NCBI GenBank assembly: GCA_030529205.1
Contig: JAUMXJ010000004.1
Span: 1 to 7,173 of the forward strand
Source: Bacillota bacterium
Lineage (GTDB): Bacteria > Bacillota > Clostridia > Peptostreptococcales > Acidaminobacteraceae
DNA: 7,173 nucleotides
Direction of reading: 5' to 3'
The first letter of the stretch is position 1. Every line of letters starts with the position of its first letter. Positions 1-6,853 of the stretch are shown one piece after another. The notes beneath the pieces were generated by a model, which did no database searches, had not been told where the DNA came from, and saw only the letters and a program-made list of their open reading frames with translations. A program made the position numbers and the translations under genes.

Positions 1-29
1 AGTATGCCCTTACATTTTATGCAATTCAT
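1..29 (-). CDS. Start of a CxxC (probable zinc-ribbon) protein, cut by the left edge
   Basis: Reading leftward from an ATG at 29, the first codons give MNCIKCKGI and then a Leu codon cut by the edge. A CxxC pair at residues 3 and 6 is typical of the first half of a zinc ribbon at the start of a protein. A GGGGG stretch at 35-39 sits five bases before the ATG and overlaps the TAG stop of the preceding gene, leaving only nine bases between the two genes, so translational coupling is plausible. The preceding gene also encodes zinc ribbons, so the two products may be functionally related. Only about ten codons are visible; the protein family cannot be named, and a chance ATG is possible. Confidence 0.5.
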
Positions 30-38
30 AGTATCCCC

Positions 39-1133
39 CTACATCATGGTCACAACGGCGCTGATAACCGCGCCGACCGCCGTCAATATCCCGAACATGG
101 CGGCACATCTTCCCAAAGAGATGGGAACCGAACCGACCACCTTGCCGGTTTGCCCGTTCATCACAAACTCGTATACCTTGCCTTTATAGCGTGTCGCCAT
201 AATCCATACCGGCATCATGGCATACTTCACGGAACCCTTTTCCCTGTTGGTGATATTGCTCTGCGTGACATAGTAAGAGGTAAAACCCACCAGTGTCTTT
301 CCCAATTCGGAAGTGCATGTCGTCGCAACCCTGGAATTTACCCTGTCTATATTCTGCTCGCTGGAAACCGTATATTTATCCGCCAGGAATCCCGCCATGT
401 ACATGCCGTCGAATGACTTCATGTCTTGAAAATGGAACGGCTCGATACTGTCCATATATTCGTCTTTCATGGTTTCGGATCCGTCGGCAGGAATGTTCTC
501 AAAATCAAAATCGCCGCCGCGATAGCATATATAATGTCTTGTCTCCGTGATCTTGTAATCGCCGGAGCGATAGGATGTTACTTGTGTCGCATTGAATGTT
601 AAATCCGCATGGACATTGGTGTTGAAGAGCCAGAACGGGACATATACGCCCGAGCTTTCCTCAATTCGATGATCTCTTCGGAATACGGAAGGCACGAGAA
701 ATTTTCCACGCAAAAACCTCTTCAGCCTGTCCTTCATTTCATTCTTTTGAATGGCAAACGGGATTATGACATCCGGCTTCAGGATTCCGGTCAATTGCTG
801 CGGGAACAGGGCCGGGTTGTCGCAATACGGGCACTTGGTCGCCGCCACGCTTTCGTCGGCTATAATGCTTCCGCCGCAGGATTCACATCGATAGCTCTTC
901 TGACCCTCAAGCGAGAACATCTCGTGATTTTGGGTATCCCAACCGATATCGTTGTTGACCTGTTTTTCACCTTTTTCGCCCTCTTCATACCGATTCATCA
1001 GTTCCGTGAACCGCTTCATTTCATCCTGTGTAAAAATACTGTCGCACGAAACACATTTTATCGCCTGATCCGCAACGGAAAAATTGAGTGCGGACCCGCA
1101 ATTCGGACACTTATGACTCACTACATTGCTCAT
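39..1133 (-). CDS. Double zinc-ribbon (TFIIB-type) protein with C-terminal membrane helix
   Basis: This 364-residue protein carries two four-cysteine zinc ribbons: Cys9/Cys12 with Cys27/Cys30, and Cys83/Cys86 with Cys101/Cys104, joined by a charged, Glu/Lys-rich linker (about 38-80). A long mixed alpha/beta region follows (about 118-335), holding PFWLF near 166-170 and MNGQTGK near 325-331. These features recur in Bacillota proteins annotated as TFIIB-type zinc ribbon-containing, sometimes mislabelled as PriA-like helicases; no helicase motif is visible here. Residues about 341-363 form one hydrophobic helix at the extreme C terminus, with no signal peptide, so I infer a cytoplasmic body anchored by its tail. 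The in-frame ATG at 1160 was rejected because GGAGG at 1139-1143 precedes the ATG at 1133. The molecular function is unknown. It lies 33 bases after the D-serine ammonia-lyase and is probably co-transcribed with it. Confidence 0.85.
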   Translation of the reverse strand: MSNVVSHKCPNCGSALNFSVADQAIKCVSCDSIFTQDEMKRFTELMNRYEEGEKGEKQVNNDIGWDTQNHEMFSLEGQKSYRCESCGGSIIADESVAATKCPYCDNPALFPQQLTGILKPDVIIPFAIQKNEMKDRLKRFLRGKFLVPSVFRRDHRIEESSGVYVPFWLFNTNVHADLTFNATQVTSYRSGDYKITETRHYICYRGGDFDFENIPADGSETMKDEYMDSIEPFHFQDMKSFDGMYMAGFLADKYTVSSEQNIDRVNSRVATTCTSELGKTLVGFTSYYVTQSNITNREKGSVKYAMMPVWIMATRYKGKVYEFVMNGQTGKVVGSVPISLGRCAAMFGILTAVGAVISAVVTMM

Positions 1134-1137
1134 ATAC

Positions 1138-1145
1138 ACCTCCCC
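1138..1145 (-). promoter_or_regulatory. Ribosome binding site that fixes the zinc-ribbon protein start
   Basis: On the minus strand this reads GGGGAGGT, ending four bases before the ATG at 1133. It chooses this start over the in-frame ATG at 1160, which would add nine residues ahead of the first ribbon. Confidence 0.8.
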
Positions 1146-1166
1146 GAAACATCGCTCCATTTAAAA

Positions 1167-2384
1167 TCAAAGAAAATCGCACAGAAGTTTTTCCTTTTCC
1201 TCGCCCAGCTTGTACATTTTTTGATACTCGTCTTCGGGCATCATGCCGCCGCCGGTAAGCCAAGAAATGTGAACGGATTGATCCATGTCCGCAATGATTT
1301 TCCTGTCACGCAGATAGCCGATTCCTTCTCCCGTATAGTAAATCATTCCCATTCCCTGCAATGCCGCAGCGGCGGAAGGTTCGATTCTGATTCCTTCACA
1401 TTCCCCTACCAACTTGAGCAAACCGAGCATTTTGTCATCTTCCACCGTGTAAATGCCGCTGATGCACACATCCAAAATTTCAGCCGTGCGCCCCGCCATT
1501 CTGGCACACGCCAATCCGTCCGCCACGGTCATACCGCTTCTCCCGAAGTCATATACGCTGACCGCATCGTACTTGCCGCTGGACATCCCGACCAGCACCG
1601 ACGGCACCTGCACCGGCTCCGCGAGAAAAATGTGCACCCTGTTTCCCAAGAGCGCTTTCAATCCTGCGGCAATCCCGGAGGGAGCATTGCCCACACCGCA
1701 GGGCAGGTACACAAAAATCGGCGCTTTTCCGCTTTTAACGACGGGATTCTCGGCAATCTCATACGCCGCGACGGCATAGCCCTTGTACAGGAGTTCGGAG
1801 CGCTCATCATCCACAAAGTAGAACCCTTCCCGCTCGGAATCCCTTCTGCAAAGATCCACCGCCTCGGTGTAATCCCCGTCGACGAGAATTACATCCGCCC
1901 CGTTTTCTTTCAGGAGATGCTTCTTCCATTCCACCGCTTCTTTGGACATATAGACCTTGACATAAAACCCCATTCTTCGCGCGATGAGCCCCACGCTGAG
2001 CCCCAAGTTTCCGGTCGACGCTACGGAAATCGTCTTTCCTTGAAACGCCTGTTTTTCAGACAGATTCCCCGAGGACAGTCCTTCCGCATACTTCAATATT
2101 TCATACAGGGCTCCGCGAATTTTTACACTCCCGGATATCGGCAGCGTTTGATCCATTTTGGCAAACCATCTGCCGGGCAAAGATCCGGCGAACACACGGG
2201 AGCTGGCTATTTGAAATGTTTCCATTTCCACCAAATCGGAAGTCGGAAACACTCCGATTTGCTCCGCCAGACGCTTGTACTCCTCGGCGATTTCCGCAAT
2301 GTTCGGCATCAACTTCTTTGCCTTTGTGTCATTGCATTTCTTGTTGATCCAAAGACCTTCACCCGACATGATTGTATTCTTCAT
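1167..2384 (-). CDS. dsdA: D-serine ammonia-lyase (D-serine dehydratase), PLP-dependent
   Basis: The predicted enzyme turns D-serine into pyruvate and ammonia in the cytoplasm, for detoxification or as a carbon and nitrogen source. Fold-type II PLP motifs appear in order: PISGSVKIRG with the Schiff-base lysine at Lys88; STGNLG at 123-128, which cradles the cofactor; FVDDERSELLYKGY at 190-203; VYLPCGVG at 225-232; EPSA at 335-338; and LTGGGMMPE at 376-384, whose Thr would face the pyridine nitrogen. The order and spacing match Escherichia coli DsdA. At 405 residues it is shorter than the E. coli enzyme (about 440): the N terminus is reduced and the stretch between Lys88 and Asn126 is about 14 residues shorter. 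The loop after CGVG is NAPSG rather than the glycine run of E. coli. The ATG at 2384 follows GGAG with six bases between. No dsdC-like regulator or dsdX-like transporter is in the window. Confidence 0.92.
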   Translation of the reverse strand: MKNTIMSGEGLWINKKCNDTKAKKLMPNIAEIAEEYKRLAEQIGVFPTSDLVEMETFQIASSRVFAGSLPGRWFAKMDQTLPISGSVKIRGALYEILKYAEGLSSGNLSEKQAFQGKTISVASTGNLGLSVGLIARRMGFYVKVYMSKEAVEWKKHLLKENGADVILVDGDYTEAVDLCRRDSEREGFYFVDDERSELLYKGYAVAAYEIAENPVVKSGKAPIFVYLPCGVGNAPSGIAAGLKALLGNRVHIFLAEPVQVPSVLVGMSSGKYDAVSVYDFGRSGMTVADGLACARMAGRTAEILDVCISGIYTVEDDKMLGLLKLVGECEGIRIEPSAAAALQGMGMIYYTGEGIGYLRDRKIIADMDQSVHISWLTGGGMMPEDEYQKMYKLGEEKEKLLCDFL

Positions 2385-2433
2385 TTACTTCTCCACGATT
2401 CTTTTTGTCCGTTTCCGCTCGTCACACGCAGTG

Positions 2434-4230
2434 TTAATTCACTGTGCGATCCAGCACATAGATGAACGGATCCGTAATCGCTCCGCATTCCTCTTCCACC
2501 ATGATCTCGACATGCAGCTTTGCCCCATCGATGTAACGGATCGCATTGGCAGGAACCTTGATGGTAAATCCGGAAAAAGAACTCGGAATCGACGCTTCCA
2601 CATTATACTTCGAACCGTCGGACATTTCCAGCACAATACCGTCGATCGATCTGATCGGCTTTGTGGTATAGAATGTCACTTCCAGGTCCGCGGTATGACT
2701 CATATACACCATCGCCGGCTTACATCCGTCCGAGCTCGGTTCCGTAGTCGCGGTCGCGGAGTATTCCGATCCCGTGACGGTTACAGTCGTGCTCTCGATT
2801 GTACTTTCCGCAGTTGTGTAATCAGAGGATGTTCCGGTATTGGACTCATGAAAATGGGATTCGATGATATCGACGGCATTTTGATCGATCTCGTAGGAAA
2901 TCTCCGCTTCTTTTGTCGTTCCGACCGGAGGAGCATCATAGGTCTTCTCCTCCTTGTCCTCCAAATCGACTTCCACAAAAATCGGATCCATGTACTTCCT
3001 GGTATGAAGTGATACCCAGCCCCACACTTTGAGAGCGGCTTTTCCGTACTTCGGCTCCTTGAACACCACCTTGAAGCTGTTGCCGCCCCATCCCATATTG
3101 TAATCCTTCTTGTCCTGCAGCACTTCTCCGTTCAACGTGACTTCGTAACCGTAGTCCTGTCCCTGCTGAGGCGGTTGGTATTTTTCACTCAAAAAACACT
3201 CGAACTGCTTGTTTCCGGTTACGACCGTTTTTTGAAAATAAACCGGAGGAGAATCCATAAAGGTTGCGGATATTTTTCCGATTCCCAGCATCGGTCTGCC
3301 CATATTGTCGACCACGCCGGTCACGGTACAGATCAGTTCCTTCCCGTGGAGGTTCTGCTCTTTGAAGCGAAACCTCGCTTCCGTTCCGATCGGAGCGACC
3401 GACCACTTACTTTCCGGAATATCCCGATCTTCCACTCGGAACTTGAAATTACTTTTGTCCGCTTGTACCAATTTATTAAATTCAATGATGAATTCATCGT
3501 ACATATAGGTTCTTGCTCTCACCATTTTCGGATATTCGTTAAAATCGACAACAACCGGTTTTTTCTGTGTCGTTTTCCCGTCGCTCGGCTGTTCTTTATT
3601 CAACTCGGCAAAATACGAAGAGTCCGATGAAAGTCCGAGTTTCTTGTAAAGCGTCCGGTTATCATTGTTCGGTTTTACAAACAGAGCATTCACCATGTAG
3701 GTAAAGACCTGACCTCTGACAATTTTGTCGTTCAGTCCGTCGACTTCATCCAAAATACCGCATTTTTTCCCCACTTCCAACGCGTCGTTCTTTGCCCAAT
3801 CGGTTTTATAACCGAGTTCTCGAAGCAGGAGGGTGATGAATTCTTTTTTGGTGATATGTTTTCCTAAACCGAATTGCTTTTCTCCCACCCCCGAAGTGAT
3901 GCCGTTTTCATACGCAAATTCGAGATAGCGGATCGCCCAGTGCCCTCTCGGGACATCGACAAAGATCCCTTTGCCTTGCGGATCCGCACTCTCCGCTATT
4001 TTCTCTTTCTTCAACAATCGCAAAATAATGACAACGGCTTCTTCGCGTGTCAACAAATCGTTTTCTTTCAAATTGGAAGGATCTCCGCTTCCGTAAATCA
4101 ACTTCAGATCCTTCAAAATATTCCCCAAAGTCTTATAATTTGCAGGATTATCCGACTCCTTTGCCGCAAAGCTGGATACCGTAAAAAACAAGGAAATAAC
4201 CAAGATGATCGCCAATACTCTCTTTTTCAT
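2434..4230 (-). CDS. Secreted SLH-domain surface protein with Ig-like domains
   Basis: This 598-residue protein starts with a signal peptide: basic KKR, a hydrophobic core to about residue 18, and likely cleavage near SSFA/A at 20-23. Three SLH-type repeats follow at about 34-75, 88-140 and 146-184. The second is clearest, with FVDVPRGHWAIRYLE at 90-104; the TRAE-like sites read TREE, TKKE and VRGQ. SLH domains normally bind secondary cell-wall polymer, so the protein probably sits on the wall surface. Residues about 235-325 look like an Ig-like domain of the SbsA/Big_5 type (IIEFNKLV at 248-255, VTGVVDNMGRPM at 303-314). Another beta-rich segment spans 328-425, then a Ser/Thr-rich linker at about 458-500 and a beta-rich C-terminal domain with Cys503 and Cys582. 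No LPXTG signal or catalytic motif is seen. Function is unassigned; adhesin, S-layer component or wall-structural protein are all possible. The domain assignments past the SLH repeats are inference. Confidence 0.87.
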   Translation of the reverse strand: MKKRVLAIILVISLFFTVSSFAAKESDNPANYKTLGNILKDLKLIYGSGDPSNLKENDLLTREEAVVIILRLLKKEKIAESADPQGKGIFVDVPRGHWAIRYLEFAYENGITSGVGEKQFGLGKHITKKEFITLLLRELGYKTDWAKNDALEVGKKCGILDEVDGLNDKIVRGQVFTYMVNALFVKPNNDNRTLYKKLGLSSDSSYFAELNKEQPSDGKTTQKKPVVVDFNEYPKMVRARTYMYDEFIIEFNKLVQADKSNFKFRVEDRDIPESKWSVAPIGTEARFRFKEQNLHGKELICTVTGVVDNMGRPMLGIGKISATFMDSPPVYFQKTVVTGNKQFECFLSEKYQPPQQGQDYGYEVTLNGEVLQDKKDYNMGWGGNSFKVVFKEPKYGKAALKVWGWVSLHTRKYMDPIFVEVDLEDKEEKTYDAPPVGTTKEAEISYEIDQNAVDIIESHFHESNTGTSSDYTTAESTIESTTVTVTGSEYSATATTEPSSDGCKPAMVYMSHTADLEVTFYTTKPIRSIDGIVLEMSDGSKYNVEASIPSSFSGFTIKVPANAIRYIDGAKLHVEIMVEEECGAITDPFIYVLDRTVN

Positions 4231-4235
4231 ACTTT

Positions 4236-4240
4236 CCTCC
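4236..4240 (-). promoter_or_regulatory. Ribosome binding site that fixes the SLH protein start
   Basis: A perfect GGAGG lies five bases before the ATG at 4230. That ATG opens directly into the Lys/Arg-plus-hydrophobic signal peptide. The in-frame ATG at 4308 would add 26 polar residues, bury the signal peptide and start upstream of the mreB terminator hairpin, so it was rejected. Confidence 0.85.
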
Positions 4241-4276
4241 TTTCCGTTTTTATTGCCGCTTGTACATCCAATTGCC

Positions 4277-4304
4277 AAAAAAGGCGAGAAGTTGATTTCC
4301 CGCC
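4277..4304 (-). terminator. Intrinsic terminator after mreB
   Basis: On the minus strand the RNA folds into an 8-bp stem, GGCGGGAA paired with TTCTCGCC (one G-U pair), closed by a six-base loop ATCAAC and followed at once by six T residues (4282-4277). It starts 11 bases past the mreB stop codon. It should end the murA-mreB transcript. The next gene begins only 46 bases further on. Confidence 0.87.
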
Positions 4305-4315
4305 GCATTGATGTC

Positions 4316-5341
4316 TTAATTATACTTTCTTTTCATTGAAGGAGTTGATTTTTCGATTGCTTCAAGATGCTCCAAACTCTTTCCGGTGCCTTTTGCCACA
4401 CAGCTCACCGCATCTTCCGCGATAATGGTCTTGATTCCGGTTCTTTTTTCAACCAATTTGTTCAATCCGTGCAACAATGATCCGCCCCCGGTCATAATGA
4501 TACCCGATGCCGCAATATCGGCGGCGAGCTCCGGAGGAGTTTGTTCCAACACACCGTGAATCGTGTCGCAAACGGCGACCACCACTTCCTGAAGCGCATC
4601 CACCATCTCCTCGCTCGAAACCTGCACACTCTTCGGAAGACCGCTGACAAGATCCCTTCCCTTACACTCCATACTGACGGGTTTTGTCCTCGCATAAGCG
4701 GTCCCGATATTAATTTTGAGTTCTTCCGCAGTTCTCTCTCCGATTTGCAGATTATAACGCTTACGCATGTACTTGATGATGGCTTCGTCAAATTTATCAC
4801 CGGCAATTTTAATGGAATTGCTCACGACAATCCCTCCGAGAGAAATGACGGCAACATCCGTCGTTCCGCCTCCGATGTCGACAATCATCGAACCGTTCGG
4901 CTTGGAGATGTCGATATTCGCTCCGATTGCCGCGGCAATCGGCTCTTCAATCAGGTATGTCTTTCCGCCGCCCGCCGCCATTGAAGCATCCAGAACCGCT
5001 CTCTTTTCCACTTCCGTCACACCGCTCGGAACACAAATAATAATCTTAGGGCCGAAAAGTCTTCTGCGCCCGCAGGTCTTATTGATAAAATAGCGCAACA
5101 TTCTCTCGGTCACGCTGAAATCCGATATCACGCCCTCTTTTAACGGGCGAATCGCCGCGATATGTCCCGGAGTTCTTCCGAGCATGCGTTGCGCTTCCTT
5201 GCCGATGGCAAGGACTTTGTCGGTATTGGTATCGATTGCGACAACAGAGGGTTCGGAGAGCACAATCCCCTTCCCTTTAATAAATACCAATACGGATGCC
5301 GTACCTAAATCTATTCCGATTTCTCTTCTGAAACTAAACAT
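4316..5341 (-). CDS. mreB: Rod shape-determining protein MreB (MreB/Mbl family)
   Basis: This is a bacterial actin that polymerises under the membrane with ATP and directs the elongation machinery for peptidoglycan. Its 341 residues fit the family (about 330-350). Actin-fold motifs appear in order: phosphate-1 loop DLGTAS at 11-16, VCPSG-like ICVPSGVTEVE at 102-112, catalytic-region IEEP at 131-134, phosphate-2 loop DIGGGTTD at 155-162, GERTAEELK at 201-209, and adenosine-site TGGGSLLHG at 284-292. The N terminus MFSFRRE could be a short membrane-touching segment. ISLGGIV and GTGKSLEHLE look closer to B. subtilis MreB than to Mbl, although the murA neighbourhood recalls mbl, so the paralogue name is uncertain. 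Residue 16 is Ser where most MreB proteins have Asn. GAGGAAA precedes the ATG. It lies 80 bases after murA, is probably expressed from the murA promoter, and ends at a terminator. Confidence 0.95.
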   Translation of the reverse strand: MFSFRREIGIDLGTASVLVFIKGKGIVLSEPSVVAIDTNTDKVLAIGKEAQRMLGRTPGHIAAIRPLKEGVISDFSVTERMLRYFINKTCGRRRLFGPKIIICVPSGVTEVEKRAVLDASMAAGGGKTYLIEEPIAAAIGANIDISKPNGSMIVDIGGGTTDVAVISLGGIVVSNSIKIAGDKFDEAIIKYMRKRYNLQIGERTAEELKINIGTAYARTKPVSMECKGRDLVSGLPKSVQVSSEEMVDALQEVVVAVCDTIHGVLEQTPPELAADIAASGIIMTGGGSLLHGLNKLVEKRTGIKTIIAEDAVSCVAKGTGKSLEHLEAIEKSTPSMKRKYN

Positions 5342-5356
5342 GATTTCCTCTCATAT

Positions 5357-5390
5357 TGCCGAAGTAATTTTTCCTGCCGAAGCAATTTTT
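5357..5390 (-). repeat. Imperfect tandem repeat in the murA-mreB gap
   Basis: Two 16-base copies, plus-strand TGCCGAAGTAATTTTT (5357-5372) and TGCCGAAGCAATTTTT (5375-5390), differ at one base and are separated by CC, giving an 18-base period. On the transcribed strand each copy holds CTTCGG, the sequence of a stable C(UUCG)G tetraloop. The right-hand copy could close it with a short stem (UGC/GCA plus a U-G pair). The array ends about 15 bases before the mreB ATG, so any structure would lie in the mreB leader. Confidence 0.75.
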
Positions 5391-5421
5391 TGTCGGTTTG
5401 TTTGCCGATTGTCTGATGCCG

Positions 5422-6831
5422 TTACTTTCTCTTTGCGGATTTCGAATGCGTCCTATCCTTTTTCTTTTTCTCCGCGTCTCTTTTTTCGCTCTTTTCGGCG
5501 TCTTCCGTTCGGGTTATATCCGCCCCCAATTGTGCGAGATCTTCCTCGATTCTCGGATAACCCCGGTCGATGTGATGCACTCCGTTGATGACGGTTGTTC
5601 CTTCCGCGACCAGACCGGCGAGCACCAGTGCGGCGCCGCATCTGAGATCCGTCGCCTGGACTTCTCTTCCGGTCAGTTTGCTCACACCCTTGATGGTGGC
5701 TACATGACCTGCAGTGGTGATACTCGCTCCCATCTTATTCAGCTCGGGCACATGTAAAAACCGATTTTCAAAAACATTTTCCGTGATAATGCTCGTCCCG
5801 TCGTTCACAGCCAACAGTGCCATGAAAGGAGCCTGTACATCCGTCGGAATTCCGGGATACGGAAGAGTGGTGAGGACAGTTCCTTTCAGTCTTTCACTCG
5901 GCGTCTTCACAGTCACCGCGTCGTCCTCTTCGTCAATTTCCACGCCCATTTCACGCAACTTTGCCGTGACCGAACGCAAATGCGACGGCATGACATTTTT
6001 CAGTTCAATCTCTCCGCCTGTAATGACCGCACCCAGCATATAGGTAATCGCGATGATGCGATCCGGAATGGTCTGATGTCTGGTTCCGCCGAAATGCTTG
6101 ACCCCTGTAATTCTAATGGTGTCCGTTCCCGCTCCCATGATTTTGCCGCCGAGTTCGTTGATAAAATTCGCCAAGTCGATGATTTCCGGCTCTTTTGCGG
6201 CGTTCTGAATCAATGTCACACCCTCCGCAACAGTTGCCGCCATCATAATATTCTCCGTTGCTCCGACGCTCGGAAAGTCCAGATAAATATCCGCACCCTT
6301 CAGCCCGCCGTCCGGCGCTTCCACCACGATAAATCCGTTGCTGGATTTGATCTGAGCAAGCGTCACGACATCTTCGGTAATCACCTGTCTGCCGTCGACG
6401 GAAAATCCGTAGTACACTTTTGCACCGAGTGCGGAAAGCCCTTTGATATGGAGATCAATCGGACGATTCCCGATTTTGCAACCGCCCGGCATTGTCAACT
6501 TGACCTTGCCGAGTTTGGCGAGCAACGGTCCGAGAACGACAACCGACGCCCTCATCTCCTGCATCAGTTCGTAAGGAGGTTCTCCGCTCAAATTGGCAGC
6601 CGGCGTAATCTTCATTATTGACTTTTTGACATCATGTTTGACGCCGAGACCGAGTGCCGCCAATAAATTCTTCATCGCCGTCACATCGAGCAGATGGGGC
6701 ACATTTTCAATGATACATTCTTTCTCAGCCAAAATGGACGCAGCCATTAATTTCAAAGCCGAATTCTTTGCGCCCGGGATATTGACGGAACCCTTTAAAG
6801 GCCCTGATTTCTTCACAATAATTTTAGACAT
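5422..6831 (-). CDS. murA: UDP-N-acetylglucosamine 1-carboxyvinyltransferase (MurA)
   Basis: MurA transfers enolpyruvate from PEP to UDP-GlcNAc, the first committed step of peptidoglycan synthesis, in the cytoplasm. Key residues are visible: Lys22-Asn23 in GAKN, Arg94 in EMRAS, the catalytic Cys118 in MPGGCKIGNRP (the fosfomycin target, so not the naturally resistant Asp form), Arg123, Asp331 in PTDVQAPF and Arg397 in TDLRCG. DFPSVGATENIM at 185-196 and NVFENRFLHVPEL at 352-364 are family signatures. At 469 residues it is about 50 longer than E. coli MurA (419). The excess lies in two places: about 23 extra residues near 142-164, and a highly charged Lys-rich tail at about 441-469 after the normal end GADI. 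The ATG at 6831 follows GGAGG with four bases between, and a promoter lies just upstream. Firmicutes often carry two murA paralogues; which one this is cannot be told from the window. Confidence 0.96.
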   Translation of the reverse strand: MSKIIVKKSGPLKGSVNIPGAKNSALKLMAASILAEKECIIENVPHLLDVTAMKNLLAALGLGVKHDVKKSIMKITPAANLSGEPPYELMQEMRASVVVLGPLLAKLGKVKLTMPGGCKIGNRPIDLHIKGLSALGAKVYYGFSVDGRQVITEDVVTLAQIKSSNGFIVVEAPDGGLKGADIYLDFPSVGATENIMMAATVAEGVTLIQNAAKEPEIIDLANFINELGGKIMGAGTDTIRITGVKHFGGTRHQTIPDRIIAITYMLGAVITGGEIELKNVMPSHLRSVTAKLREMGVEIDEEDDAVTVKTPSERLKGTVLTTLPYPGIPTDVQAPFMALLAVNDGTSIITENVFENRFLHVPELNKMGASITTAGHVATIKGVSKLTGREVQATDLRCGAALVLAGLVAEGTTVINGVHHIDRGYPRIEEDLAQLGADITRTEDAEKSEKRDAEKKKKDRTHSKSAKRK

Positions 6832-6853
6832 TGCACCTCCACTACCAACTTAA

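Noticed and set aside
2423..2448. Inverted repeat CAGTG-TTAATT-CACTG around the SLH gene stop codon, extendable to about 9 bp with a 2-base bulge
   Set aside because: The stop codon lies in the loop, the stem is imperfect, and no T-run follows on the minus strand, so it is not a convincing terminator.
609..2465. Very long open frame on the plus strand (618 codons)
   Set aside because: It runs antisense across two well-supported genes and the gap between them, its translation is rich in His, Arg, Phe and Ser with no recognisable domain, and the opposite strand encodes a clear D-serine ammonia-lyase and zinc-ribbon protein. It is a by-product of codon use.
4231..4276. Promoter for the SLH gene
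   Set aside because: TTGGAT and CAATAA are present on the minus strand but only about 10 bases apart, and other pairings match poorly, so no promoter is called.
4541..4984. Plus-strand open frames opposite mreB and murA
   Set aside because: They are antisense shadows of strongly conserved genes with no ribosome site or recognisable product.
5391..5421. Possible hairpin TCGG/CCGA in the murA-mreB gap followed by an A-rich stretch
   Set aside because: Only four base pairs and no T-run on the transcribed strand; not a terminator.
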